From VRUG01 sp965372745 (GTDB lineage Bacteria; Planctomycetota; Phycisphaerae; Sedimentisphaerales; Anaerobacaceae): a stretch of 64,000 nt of DNA. The stretch's first letter is position 1; each line of letters starts with the position of its first letter. The position numbers and the translations under genes were made by a program. The notes under the pieces are model-generated. The model ran no database searches and was not told where the DNA came from. It was given only the letters and a program-made list of their open reading frames with translations. Below are positions 1 through 8,540 of the stretch, piece by piece. Location of the stretch: NCBI GenBank assembly GCA_965372745.1, contig CBDVDM010000004.1, forward strand, positions 8,076 to 72,075, given 5' to 3'.

Positions 1-1237
1 TTTCATAAGCAGTAGGTTCGATATTGATATTGTCTTTTAGGCGGACAAGAGGCATGATAATTCCAAGTTCCTGTGCGAATCTTCTTCTTAGTGCACCGAT
101 TCTGTCAAAGATGGTGCTGTTTTTTCGAGGGTTAACCATGCCGATTAGCCTGACGCCGACCTGAACAGAAACTCTGTCGATATCGAGGAGGTCTTCAACG
201 GGTTTTTTATCACCTTTGTCGTGTTTTGAAGTTGTATCGTGTTTTTTCTGCTTGGTTTTTTTTGTTTTTACGACGGTGTTTCCGGTAAAAGCGATAAGGC
301 CGGCTAAAATAAGGAATGGTAAAGCCGGCAATCCGGGGATCAGGGCCATAGCAGCGACGATGCAGGCGGTAATGGTGAGAGGTTCGCTTGTTCTAAAGAA
401 TTGTTTTCCGAGGTCCTGGCCTACACTGCTTTCCGAGGAGATTTTAGTGATAAGGAAACCTGAACTGATTGAAATAATGATTGAAGGTATCTGGCTGACC
501 AGGCCGTCACCGATTGAAAGGATGGAATATGTTTTGACGGCGTTTCCAATGGTCATGCCTTTTGAATAGCCCATAGCGATGCCGGCGATGATGTTAATAG
601 CGGTAATAATGAGACCGGCTTTTACATCACCACGTATAAATTTACTGGCACCATCCATAGCACCATAGAATTCGGCCTCTTTCGCAATTTTTTTCCTTCT
701 TTCGTTTGCCTGCTGTTCGGTAATCACGCCGGCGTTCAGGTCGGCATCGATTGACATTTGCTTACCGGGCATGGCATCGAGGGTGAAACGTGCGGAGACT
801 TCTGAAATTCTCTCAGCACCTTTTGTAATGACAATGAATTGAATAACAACAAGAATCAAAAACATGACTATGCCAACGACGAAGCTGCCGCCTGCTACAA
901 AGTCGCCGAATGTCTGGATGACTCTGCCGGCGTCGCCATGCAGCAGGATTAGTCTTGTTGATGCAACATTAAGCGAAAGTCTAAAGAGTGTTACGAAAAG
1001 AAGCAGTGATGGGAAAGTAGACAATTCGAGAGTTTCTTTTGAGAGTAGTGTGATGATTAGTATAGCGATAGCCAAAGACAAACTACACGCTAAAAGCATG
1101 TCCATTATAATAGTTGGAAGAGGGATTAAGAGTGTGGTGAAAATCATCACCATAGATGAGACCAGAACGATATTACTGTATGCTGGTTTGGCTTTGTTGA
1201 TAGAGCCCGATGTATTTAATTTGTCAGAAGCTGCCAT
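1..1237 (-). CDS. flhA: FlhA, flagellar type III export gate (C-terminus beyond the window)
   Basis: The start codon is at 1237 on the minus strand and the frame stays open to base 1, giving about 412 N-terminal residues. Reading the complement gives an FHIPEP-family membrane domain: several hydrophobic helices, the signature RLSLNVASTRLIL, the cytoplasmic loop motif GKQMSIDADLNAG, and MDGASKFIRGD. These belong to the export-gate protein that couples proton motive force to substrate export, together with FlhB and FliPQR. The visible end has entered the linker toward the cytosolic substrate-docking domain. It is the last visible gene of the operon from the promoter at 8400-8414. A second, degenerate FlhA-like gene lies at 43558-45174; this copy keeps the family motifs and is the probable working FlhA. 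Confidence 0.95.
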   Translation of the reverse strand, partial: MAASDKLNTSGSINKAKPAYSNIVLVSSMVMIFTTLLIPLPTIIMDMLLACSLSLAIAILIITLLSKETLELSTFPSLLLFVTLFRLSLNVASTRLILLHGDAGRVIQTFGDFVAGGSFVVGIVMFLILVVIQFIVITKGAERISEVSARFTLDAMPGKQMSIDADLNAGVITEQQANERRKKIAKEAEFYGAMDGASKFIRGDVKAGLIITAINIIAGIAMGYSKGMTIGNAVKTYSILSIGDGLVSQIPSIIISISSGFLITKISSESSVGQDLGKQFFRTSEPLTITACIVAAMALIPGLPALPFLILAGLIAFTGNTVVKTKKTKQKKHDTTSKHDKGDKKPVEDLLDIDRVSVQVGVRLIGMVNPRKNSTIFDRIGALRRRFAQELGIIMPLVRLKDNINIEPTAYE

Positions 1238-1279
1238 TACGTTTTTTTCTCCACACTACAAAAAATGACGAATTTGTAT

Positions 1280-1672
1280 TTAAGCTTCAGCGGCCTCTTT
1301 CTCTTCGTTAGTGTTTCCAAGTCCGGAGATTTGCTCAATCCTGATAGCAAACTGTCCATCGACGACGACGACTTTTCCCGCAGCAAACTTAGTACCTTTT
1401 AGATATAAATCCGCAGGAGCTTCTATGGGTTTGTCGAGCTGCAGGACCGAACCTGGTGCGAGTTGCAGCAGTCTTCGGACAGATATTTGCGTTTGACCGA
1501 TAGATGCAATAATTGGAATTTTCAAATCGAGTAAGATGTCAATACTTCCAGTTGCCCCTGTGTCGCTGGCGGCATCTACGTCAGAAAGCTCAGCCGATTG
1601 TGCCTGGGTCTTATCATCGGCCTGGGCGTCCTTGGTTTGCTGCTCTTTTTCTTCTACTGCTGTGTCTGCCAT
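1280..1672 (-). CDS. fliN: FliN, flagellar motor switch / C-ring protein
   Basis: This is a 130-residue protein. Residues 1-40 are acidic and Gln/Ala-rich, probably disordered. The rest is a SpoA (surface presentation of antigens) domain, with ILLDLKIPIIASIGQTQI, then LLQLAPGSVLQLDKP and the closing strand VVDGQFAIRI. FliN forms the lower C-ring and docks the FliH/FliI export ATPase complex. Length and domain position are typical of FliN, while the longer SpoA protein next door fits FliM. It sits between fliM and flhA in the same operon. The start has the purine-rich stretch AAAGAAAG upstream. Confidence 0.9.
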   Translation of the reverse strand: MADTAVEEKEQQTKDAQADDKTQAQSAELSDVDAASDTGATGSIDILLDLKIPIIASIGQTQISVRRLLQLAPGSVLQLDKPIEAPADLYLKGTKFAAGKVVVVDGQFAIRIEQISGLGNTNEEKEAAEA

Positions 1673-1719
1673 ATTCTTACTTTCTTTTAATTATTAAACT
1701 GTAAATTTATTTTTATACG

Positions 1720-2685
1720 TTATTCCTTACCTTTACATTTTTCTGTAATCATTACGGCATATTTGCCATTACATTTTGCGGGTTTGCCTCGAAAAAGAGT
1801 CTTGCCCTCTACAACGACTTCCAGAGTATCATCCGTCTTTTTACCAAGAAGTAATATATCATTTGGCTGAAGGCTCATGACCTGTTCAAAGGTTAGTGTG
1901 GTGGAAGCCAGTTTTGTGGTGATAGGAACCGGCATTTGCTGCAGGTTTTGGAGTATGGCCCCTGAAATGTCGTCTGAGGAAAACTGTTCGTCGGATTGGT
2001 CGGATTTTCCTACGAGCGGAGCCAATTTGCTTGATAGTATCAGGATATAGGCTTCTGCTGAGTTTTTTGAATCAGCTTTTTGAACATTAAATGCTATTTT
2101 TATTAATTCTTCGGATTCCTGCATTTTAACTGGCAATTTTCCTTTAACAATTTTGTTGTCGTGCTGGAAGTTGTAACTGCCATGTGCTTTGGAAATAGCT
2201 TTAACCAGCTCAGTTAAGATGTCCAGGAGAAGAGATTCTTCAAGTTGAGATAAGTCTCTTTGGTCCTGATTTGTTTCGGAATCACCAAGCAATTGAGTTG
2301 CCCAATCAATAGCGGTTTTTGCCGGGATTCCGATGAAACCAGCGTGAGGGTCCTGCTCTGTTGAAAAGACGAGATAATAGTCGTTTTGCTGGTCCTGTGA
2401 ATCTGAATTTTGAAATTCACTTGCAAAGTGTTGTGTGTTGGAATTAACCGAGGCGTTGAAGTCGGTATTGTAAAGATTTGAGAAGTTTTCAGAGATAGCA
2501 CTCGCTAACCGGTCAGTGAAATCTTCGAGTTTTTTTAACTGACTGTCACTGAAGTATCGAGGCTGATTCCAGTTATAATCGGCAGCTTCGACAGTTGTAT
2601 CGTCTTGTGGAACCTGGGGTCCCAGGGTAGTGATTATCTGCTGTAATTTTTGTTTGCTCAGTTTGTTAGCCATAGCGTTGTTCAT
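1720..2685 (-). CDS. fliM: FliM, flagellar motor switch protein (divergent)
   Basis: The protein has 321 residues. Residues 36-75 match the FliM core entry (YNWNQPRYFSDSQLKKLEDF), followed by a CheC-like middle domain and a C-terminal SpoA domain from about 250 (LTFEQVMSLQPNDILLLGK). FliM links FliG to FliN and normally receives CheY-P through an N-terminal peptide of the LSQxEIDALL type. Here that segment reads LSKQKLQQIITTL, so the acidic EID core is absent. Its ATG overlaps the fliL stop by four bases, implying translational coupling. An alternative in-frame ATG lies four codons downstream. The divergent N-terminus makes the identity a little less certain than for its neighbours. Confidence 0.85.
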   Translation of the reverse strand: MNNAMANKLSKQKLQQIITTLGPQVPQDDTTVEAADYNWNQPRYFSDSQLKKLEDFTDRLASAISENFSNLYNTDFNASVNSNTQHFASEFQNSDSQDQQNDYYLVFSTEQDPHAGFIGIPAKTAIDWATQLLGDSETNQDQRDLSQLEESLLLDILTELVKAISKAHGSYNFQHDNKIVKGKLPVKMQESEELIKIAFNVQKADSKNSAEAYILILSSKLAPLVGKSDQSDEQFSSDDISGAILQNLQQMPVPITTKLASTTLTFEQVMSLQPNDILLLGKKTDDTLEVVVEGKTLFRGKPAKCNGKYAVMITEKCKGKE

Positions 2686-3290
2686 TGAATAGGGAATTCC
2701 TTCAGGAGAATTTTTTTGACCATCGGTTTTGAATCAGGGAAAAGCTCTTCATTAAAGGCGTCAAGTACCTGTGATTGGATCCTTCTTAGATTGCCTGAAC
2801 CGGTGACGTCTTCAAGAGTAAGACTCGACAGATAAATAGTAAGCCAGTTAATCAGAAGCGGTTTTTTTTCTTCAAACAGAGCGACGCCTTTCTTTTGGTC
2901 CAGAGTGGGGTCCAGTTCCAGAATCAAAACGGCTCGTATATATCTTGTCGCACCGGGAACATCAAGGTTTGCAACGACCGGGTCGAGTTGGTAATACCAT
3001 GTTTTTTGCGTTTCTTTGGCGGTAAGGTCATCCTTTGGTTTTTTTGCTGCTTTGGTTTGTTTAGAGGACTCAGCATGTGTGGATGAGCCTGCAAATAATC
3101 TTCCGAGAACGAATCCTGAACAGCCAAGGGCAATAATAGCAGCGGCCATAATAATCCATGTTAGAAGTCCCGGCCCTGTTTTTTTCGCGGTGTCATCTTT
3201 TTTTTGCTCATCGGCATCATCCGCTTGCTGTTTAGGCTCTTCTTTATTTTGAGCCTCCTGTTCATTTTTTACTTCTTTTTTATCTGCCAT
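2682..3290 (-). CDS. fliL: FliL, basal-body/stator-associated membrane protein
   Basis: I chose the ATG at 3290 (MADKKEV) rather than the upstream TTG at 3320, because only the ATG has a purine-rich stretch (GGGAC) before it. The 202-residue product has a charged Lys/Glu/Gln-rich cytoplasmic tail, one transmembrane helix at about residues 40-62 and a periplasmic FliL domain (YQLDPVVANLDVPG, RYIRAVLILEL). FliL surrounds the stator units and helps torque generation. It is placed between the activator gene and fliM, overlapping fliM by four bases. Confidence 0.9.
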   Translation of the reverse strand: MADKKEVKNEQEAQNKEEPKQQADDADEQKKDDTAKKTGPGLLTWIIMAAAIIALGCSGFVLGRLFAGSSTHAESSKQTKAAKKPKDDLTAKETQKTWYYQLDPVVANLDVPGATRYIRAVLILELDPTLDQKKGVALFEEKKPLLINWLTIYLSSLTLEDVTGSGNLRRIQSQVLDAFNEELFPDSKPMVKKILLKEFPIQ

Positions 3291-3326
3291 TTTTTTATTT
3301 GTCCCAAAAATATTTAACAATATTTT

Positions 3327-4787
3327 TTATACTGGTTGTAAATTTCGCTGTTGACGGTAACGTTTCACTTTATCCCTTAGGGTTCTGTCACTGATGCCCA
3401 GGACTTTAGCGGCTTTTGTTTGATTTCCCTGAGTGTGCTTTAAGGTATCGAGGATTGCCTGCTGTTCCAGTTCGACAAGTGGGATGCCGCCGAGATTATT
3501 AGGCAATTGAGTGTTCTCAACATCGAAAGAAGTTTGCTGAGACAGTGGCTGCAGCTCATCAAAGAGCCATGAGACATCAGCCAGTGAAAGAGTTTCTCCT
3601 GTGCCGAGAATAAGGGAAGTGATGACGACGTTTCTTAATTGTCTGACGTTTCCCGGCCATTGGTAATTTTCGAAGATTTCCATCATGGTTGGGTCAAGTT
3701 TTGTGATACGGCGTTGATTCTGTCTGGCGTAGAGATTTACAAAGTGCCAGATAAGGTCAGGTATATCTTCTTTTCTTTTTCTCAAAGGCGATATGATTAG
3801 TCTAATACCGCTAATCCTGTAGTAAAGGTCATGTCTGAATCTTCCTGCGGCAACTTCCTGCAATAAGTCTTTGTTTGTTGTACTTATAATTCGAACGTTT
3901 ACATTTACATTGTCGTTTCCACCAACTCTTTCGAAATCCTGCTGTTCGATGACGCGGAGTAATTTGGCCTGGAATTTTAAGGGAGTTTCGGTTATTTCGT
4001 CGAGCAGTAGTGTGCCACCATGAGCTAACTCAAAGCGGCCTTTGCGTTGAGAGTAGGCGCCGGTGAAGGCGCCTCTTTCGTGGCCGAACAATTCACTTTC
4101 AAGCAGTGTGTCACTTAGTGCTGCACAATTAACCTTGATGTATGGCCCCTGGACTCTTTTGCTGTTATGATGGATAAGGTAAGAAATGAGTTCTTTTCCG
4201 GTTCCGCTTTCACCGCTTATAAGAACCGGAGCAGTAGTTGGAGCGATTTTCTTTGCAAGATTGACTATTTGATTTAGTTTTGTGCTTTTACCGACAATTC
4301 TGTAGAGGGTTTGTGTTGCCTGTTCGGCGGAGTCACAGCTTTGTATATTGTGATTGGGAAGAAAAGTATCGAGAATGTTTTCGACCTTTTTCTGGTTTAA
4401 AGGCTTAATGAGAAAATCAACATAACCTGCATGAATGGCCTTAACAACGGCGTTGGCAATTGTTTGCTGATTTTTTGTTTTTTGATTCAGAGGTTCCGCG
4501 ATCATAATCATAGGGGTTTCTGGAGAATTTGCCCTGATTTTATGAATCAATTCAAAGATGTTGTTCATATTTTCTATTTGAGTTGTGGTAAATATAAGGT
4601 CACAGTCGTTTTTCTCAAAGAAATCGAAAGCGGTTTTGCTGTCATCGGCGATGATACCTCGAATTCCTTTTTTAGCCAGGATTTCAAGCATGAACCGAGC
4701 TAATTGCGGGTCGTTGTCAATAATCAGGACGTTTGCGATGTTGTCTTGTAGATTGCTTTGTCTGTTGTTTTTTGTCTGGTTTACCAT
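3327..4787 (-). CDS. Sigma-54-dependent activator of flagellar genes, NtrC/FlbD type with a pseudo-receiver
   Basis: The protein has 486 residues in three parts. Residues 19-140 form a response-regulator fold with the acidic start (VLIIDND) and the late lysine (FLIKPL), but the expected phospho-acceptor position is Thr68 (DLIFTTTQ), so normal aspartyl phosphorylation is unlikely. The AAA+ domain at about 165-400 has Walker A GESGTGKE, an intact sigma-54 contact loop GAFTGA, and LLLDEITETP. A Fis-type helix-turn-helix (GNQTKAAKVLGISDRTLRDK) closes the protein. It overlaps the upstream gene by one base (TAATG), so it is co-expressed with the flagellar operon it probably helps to regulate. Whether it is FleQ-, FlbD- or FlrC-like cannot be decided here. 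Confidence 0.9.
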   Translation of the reverse strand: MVNQTKNNRQSNLQDNIANVLIIDNDPQLARFMLEILAKKGIRGIIADDSKTAFDFFEKNDCDLIFTTTQIENMNNIFELIHKIRANSPETPMIMIAEPLNQKTKNQQTIANAVVKAIHAGYVDFLIKPLNQKKVENILDTFLPNHNIQSCDSAEQATQTLYRIVGKSTKLNQIVNLAKKIAPTTAPVLISGESGTGKELISYLIHHNSKRVQGPYIKVNCAALSDTLLESELFGHERGAFTGAYSQRKGRFELAHGGTLLLDEITETPLKFQAKLLRVIEQQDFERVGGNDNVNVNVRIISTTNKDLLQEVAAGRFRHDLYYRISGIRLIISPLRKRKEDIPDLIWHFVNLYARQNQRRITKLDPTMMEIFENYQWPGNVRQLRNVVITSLILGTGETLSLADVSWLFDELQPLSQQTSFDVENTQLPNNLGGIPLVELEQQAILDTLKHTQGNQTKAAKVLGISDRTLRDKVKRYRQQRNLQPV

Positions 4788-5806
4788 TACTTTAAAGCAT
4801 ATCCTTTCCGTTTGGCGATTGATTTATTTTCAGTGATCAGGTTTTCGGGTTTTTCCTTGATGTACCAGTTAACCAACTTAGTTTGCGCCTTTGCCATGTC
4901 TGCCCATATAGAATCGGGATATTCTGATATGAGCTGTTCATACATCTTGACAGCGGTTCGCGGGTTATCCCTGCGTGTGCAGTTTCCAATTTGCAGTAAG
5001 GTCCACAGGTTTCTTTGGTCTGAATCGAATTCATCGGTTTTTTTCTGTTCAAGAGCCTGCATGTAGCACTTGGCAGCTTGTTTGAGATGTCCACTTTGGA
5101 ACAGTATCTCAGCGAGTTCAAATGGGTTTTCAATCAGTTCAGGTTTTTCTGAAAGCTCTTCAAAGATTTTTAATGTTTCGTCACTTATTATCTCGTATGA
5201 TTGCCTGGCCCTGATGTTCTCTTCGAAAAATTGAGTGTCAGGAAGAGTTTCTTTGACCTCGATTTTTTGTGGTAATGGTTTTTCTTCAATAACAGGCTCA
5301 GCAGTTTCCTGTTGTTCCTCGAATTCTATAGTTCTGATTTTTTCAATTATGTGCTGAAGTTCATTTTTGATTTTGCTTTCTTTTTCGTCCTCAATGTGGC
5401 TTATCCTGCTCTGCCATAATTTCTTTTCAGTTTCTGAATTAGGTGTATTTACAATAATTAAACTGTTTTTTGCAATATTTTCATCGACCTGGGCAGCAAA
5501 GTTTACAGCAGAATTATCACTGAGTTGTATTTTTTCTTTCGTTATTTGTTTTGCGTTATCAGCCTGAAGAGGCGTATTAAGAGAGTTTATATCCTCCGGC
5601 GTAGGTGAATTATATTCAAGTAGTATAACTATGGGGTCGAATTGCTCTGACGAAAGTTGAGCATCGGCAGATGGTGTAAACGAACAGAGCAGCAGATATG
5701 AAAAGAGTAAAATGCCCGGGCAAAAGTCAAAGCTTAATGCCGAGAGCTTTTTAAAATTTGAATCGGAATTTTGCCCCGAATATTTGTTTGTTTTTCTCAT
5801 TTCCAT
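4787..5806 (-). CDS. Secreted TPR protein of the flagellar operon, unrecognised family
   Basis: The protein has 339 residues. A hydrophobic N-terminal segment at about 30-48 ending in SADAQ looks like a signal peptide with cleavage after Ala, without a clear lipobox. A long Glu/Lys-rich, probably coiled middle region follows (about 95-185). The C-terminal third holds TPR-like helices (FELAEILFQSGHLKQAAKCY; AVKMYEQLISEYPDSIWADM), resembling YbgF/CpoB-type periplasmic TPR proteins. It overlaps the upstream TPR gene by 10 bases and the downstream activator by one, so the three are tightly coupled. A role as periplasmic partner of the upstream membrane protein is inference. Confidence 0.65.
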   Translation of the reverse strand: MEMRKTNKYSGQNSDSNFKKLSALSFDFCPGILLFSYLLLCSFTPSADAQLSSEQFDPIVILLEYNSPTPEDINSLNTPLQADNAKQITKEKIQLSDNSAVNFAAQVDENIAKNSLIIVNTPNSETEKKLWQSRISHIEDEKESKIKNELQHIIEKIRTIEFEEQQETAEPVIEEKPLPQKIEVKETLPDTQFFEENIRARQSYEIISDETLKIFEELSEKPELIENPFELAEILFQSGHLKQAAKCYMQALEQKKTDEFDSDQRNLWTLLQIGNCTRRDNPRTAVKMYEQLISEYPDSIWADMAKAQTKLVNWYIKEKPENLITENKSIAKRKGYALK

Positions 5807-8280
5807 TTTCCCAAAAGCGCTAGTGCGGCTTTGTTATAATCTTTTTGATTTTTGTAAACAGCGGCGAGTATATTCAAGGCTTTTTGCTTAATTGGTTGTG
5901 AGGGCTGTAAGTCAAGGATTTGTAAACAGATGGAATATGCCTGTGCATCACGGTCGAGCTGCAAACAGATATCGGCTAAAATGACAGCTATTTCATTAGC
6001 TAAAGGTCCTGGCTCGGTGACATCAAGGATTTTCGTTAAGTTTTTGTGAGCGCGTTCAAGGTCGCCTTTCGCAATGTAACATCTTGTCAGCTCAAGAGAA
6101 GTTTTGGCTTTTAGAAGCGGGTCAGAAATATATTCGAGTTTATCGCCGATTAATATGATGGCTTTGTCGGCGAGCCCGATAGTCCGCAGGATATTACTTT
6201 TTAAGAGAAGTATCTCAATTGATTCTTTACTTGAGAATTTCCATAAGTTAATTGTTTCGAGAACTTCAATTGCTTCGACAAAACGTTGAAGCTGGGTATA
6301 ACCGTTGACCAGTTCGGATACGGTTTCGACATATTGCTTTCCTGAGAGTTTACCTTCAAGGGCATATTTAAATGCGTCACATGCCTGTGGTAGTTTTTCT
6401 AATTTCATGTACGTTTTGCCTAATAAGCAATAGGCGGAAAAGTAGTCTGAGTTTGCTCTGGATTTATCAGGGCAATTTTCAAGATATCTGATAATCCATT
6501 TTGCAGCGGATTGGAAATCGCCGATACTGTAATAGCATCTTCCTGCTCCGAGAGCAGCTTCTACCTGTGATTCGAGTGAAAAGCTTAAGTTGTAGACCTT
6601 TCTGTAAATTCTTGCAGCTTCATTTTTAAGTCCTGCTTTTTCAGTTGAGTCCGCGAGGTACAGGCAAGCCTGGTCAGTGATTTTAGCGTCTGGGTATTGT
6701 TCGATTAACTGTTTCAGGTCACCCCTGGCACCGGCATAATCATGCAGATTTGTTTTCAGTTTACTTGAATGAAGCAGAGCAAAAGGAGCCAGTTGAGTTT
6801 GTGCGAATCGATTAGCGACTAATTTATATTCGGCGATAGCGGCATTGATATGGTCTCTATGAGCCTGAAGCAGTCCGAGGGCGAAATGAGCGTTCGGAAT
6901 TTTGCTGTTATCATAAGACGCAAGAATGAATTTTTGCCAGAGTGAAACAGCCTCGTCGCTAAGCAAAGCTGTTTGTCGAGAAACTGAAGAGTAGTTTGCC
7001 AAGTCAACGATGTTTATGTTTTTTTCATCTCCGGTTTGTACAGAGAGACCTGCGCAGCCTGCGGCAATATTTATAAACTGCCTGGGTGTTACTGCTTTTG
7101 TATATAAATTTACCATTCTCTTCTTGATACCGACAGCGTTTGCGCCAAAGAGCCAGTTAACGTCCAGACTGGACTTAGCGGCGAATCTGGAGAGTAGTTC
7201 CTCTATGGATGCTCCGTGGCAAGTAACAGAGAAGTTAGTGGCAGTATCGCTGCCGAAGCTTTTTTGTTTTTTAATTTGTGGTCCAAGCAATGCTTTACTT
7301 AAGAGATTCATACCCGATTGGAGAATTGTTTGCAGTTGTGTTTCGGTTACATTTGCGAATGGGTCAACTTGAAGGTCTTTGTTCCACATGGCTTCAGGAA
7401 TATCCTGGTCATAGTCTTCAAGTGAAAGTACATTTCTTGTGATGGCTTCTGCAATTAGGAAGTGGCAGTCACGACGCAATGACATGACCCGTGGTTCATC
7501 TATGTCAATGGCATCGATAAGTGCGAGTGCCTGATAGCCTCTTGTTCTTGCTTTTAAGTACTGCTTTTTCCGGATGTTGATAAGCCCGAGATAATAATTT
7601 GCTGTAACCCTTATGATGGGTGAACGGCTCCTAAAGATAGTCTTCAGCAGAGAGCCGGCCTTTTCGATATCGCCAGTATTTTTCATACACAGAGCCATTT
7701 TCAACATGAGAAAATCTCTGATTAGTCTGTCTTCAAAGGTTTTTGGAAGAAGTTTGGAAAGTTGGTTATAAGCGGCATAAGCTGTGCTATAATCTTCACT
7801 TAAATAGAGATTTTGCGCAATCTCGAGGGATAAAGGTTCTGTTGAGGGGAATTGTATTTCAGGTGGTCGTACTCTTTGGGATATAGCAGGTTCGGTGTGT
7901 TGAAGATGCAGCTGCGGTGAAAATATTTGTTGTGTGGTTTGGGTTTGTTGCTCAGATTTTGTTTGTGCATAAGGTTCAATATCATTCCGGAGTGACGGTG
8001 AAGGTGATTGCAGCAATACATATGCTAACATTGCTGCGATTAGAATGATGCATGTTAAAAGGGTTTTTTGTAAGATTGAAAAGCGTTTGTGTTTACGCAA
8101 AACAGAAGTGGATTGTGATTGTAAAGCGGCTAATCGAAGAGACTTATAAAAAGGTTCATCACCTGCGAACATGTCCTGTTCGGACGGCTGTTCATTGACT
8201 TTCCCGACAAATAAGTTGCTGTCTGGTGGTATCTGAAAAGAATCATTCTTTGGCATGTTTTTTTCTTCTTCAGCCGCCAT
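5797..8280 (-). CDS. Membrane-anchored TPR protein with an embedded secretin N0/STN-like domain
   Basis: The start is the ATG at 8280 (MAAEEEKN), with AAGG about ten bases upstream; an in-frame GTG at 8307 lacks this. The product has 827 residues. Residues 1-69 are cytoplasmic, residues 70-90 are one membrane helix, and residues 130-260 are TPR-like. About 345-425 resembles the STN/secretin N0 fold (two beta-alpha-beta elements, from FSVTCHGASIEELLSRF to KNINIVDL). Residues 450-825 are a long series of TPRs (YLADSTEKAGLKNEAARIYR; NILAAVYKNQKDYNKAALAL). It is the first gene after the sigma-54 promoter at 8400-8414. No flagellar protein I know has this architecture; periplasmic scaffolding around the basal body is a guess. 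Confidence 0.65.
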   Translation of the reverse strand: MAAEEEKNMPKNDSFQIPPDSNLFVGKVNEQPSEQDMFAGDEPFYKSLRLAALQSQSTSVLRKHKRFSILQKTLLTCIILIAAMLAYVLLQSPSPSLRNDIEPYAQTKSEQQTQTTQQIFSPQLHLQHTEPAISQRVRPPEIQFPSTEPLSLEIAQNLYLSEDYSTAYAAYNQLSKLLPKTFEDRLIRDFLMLKMALCMKNTGDIEKAGSLLKTIFRSRSPIIRVTANYYLGLINIRKKQYLKARTRGYQALALIDAIDIDEPRVMSLRRDCHFLIAEAITRNVLSLEDYDQDIPEAMWNKDLQVDPFANVTETQLQTILQSGMNLLSKALLGPQIKKQKSFGSDTATNFSVTCHGASIEELLSRFAAKSSLDVNWLFGANAVGIKKRMVNLYTKAVTPRQFINIAAGCAGLSVQTGDEKNINIVDLANYSSVSRQTALLSDEAVSLWQKFILASYDNSKIPNAHFALGLLQAHRDHINAAIAEYKLVANRFAQTQLAPFALLHSSKLKTNLHDYAGARGDLKQLIEQYPDAKITDQACLYLADSTEKAGLKNEAARIYRKVYNLSFSLESQVEAALGAGRCYYSIGDFQSAAKWIIRYLENCPDKSRANSDYFSAYCLLGKTYMKLEKLPQACDAFKYALEGKLSGKQYVETVSELVNGYTQLQRFVEAIEVLETINLWKFSSKESIEILLLKSNILRTIGLADKAIILIGDKLEYISDPLLKAKTSLELTRCYIAKGDLERAHKNLTKILDVTEPGPLANEIAVILADICLQLDRDAQAYSICLQILDLQPSQPIKQKALNILAAVYKNQKDYNKAALALLGKWK

Positions 8281-8299
8281 AATTTTCAACCTTATTATC

Positions 8300-8382
8300 C
8301 AAACCACAGTTAACCGTCGAGGGACGGCTTAAAGGCTTCCCTGTACCGTATGGTGCAGGGTTTGTGAATGCGCATTTCACAA
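8300..8382 (-). promoter_or_regulatory. Structured 5' leader with mutually exclusive stems
   Basis: The 108-base leader between the predicted start (near 8388) and the ATG at 8280 can fold into several stems on the minus strand. They are a 7-bp stem (8376-8382 with 8362-8368), a long-range stem CAAACC/GGTTTG (8359-8364 with 8300-8305), a hairpin over 8339-8360 with loop ATAC, and a hairpin CCGTC/GACGG (8314-8318 with 8323-8327). The first two share bases 8362-8364 and cannot coexist, which is the arrangement of a switch. No ligand is known and covariation was not tested. Confidence 0.35.
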
Positions 8383-8399
8383 CCATTGGAAAAAGATAA

Positions 8400-8414
8400 G
8401 CAATAGCTGTGCCA
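8400..8414 (-). promoter_or_regulatory. Sigma-54 promoter of the TPR-activator-fliLMN-flhA operon
   Basis: On the minus strand the sequence is TGGCACAGCTATTGC, matching the consensus TGGCAC(G/A)-N4-TTGC with the exact GG-to-GC spacing. The predicted start is near 8388. It points at the gene starting at 8280 and is followed by six tightly packed genes. Confidence 0.85.
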
Positions 8415-8540
8415 GAGTAGATGAAAGGTTGCGGGGACAGTTTTTTCGGGGATTTTATGATAAAAACCGATTTTTTGAGTTGTAGAAGACAGGTTAAGGT
8501 TAAACTAAGGTGTCAAAATTCTATACGAATCGATGGTTTT

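Noticed and set aside
8300..8382. Known c-di-GMP-I (GEMM) riboswitch
   Set aside because: The leader has a junction-like fold and flagellar context, but the conserved core sequences of that class are not present, so I report only an unclassified structured leader.
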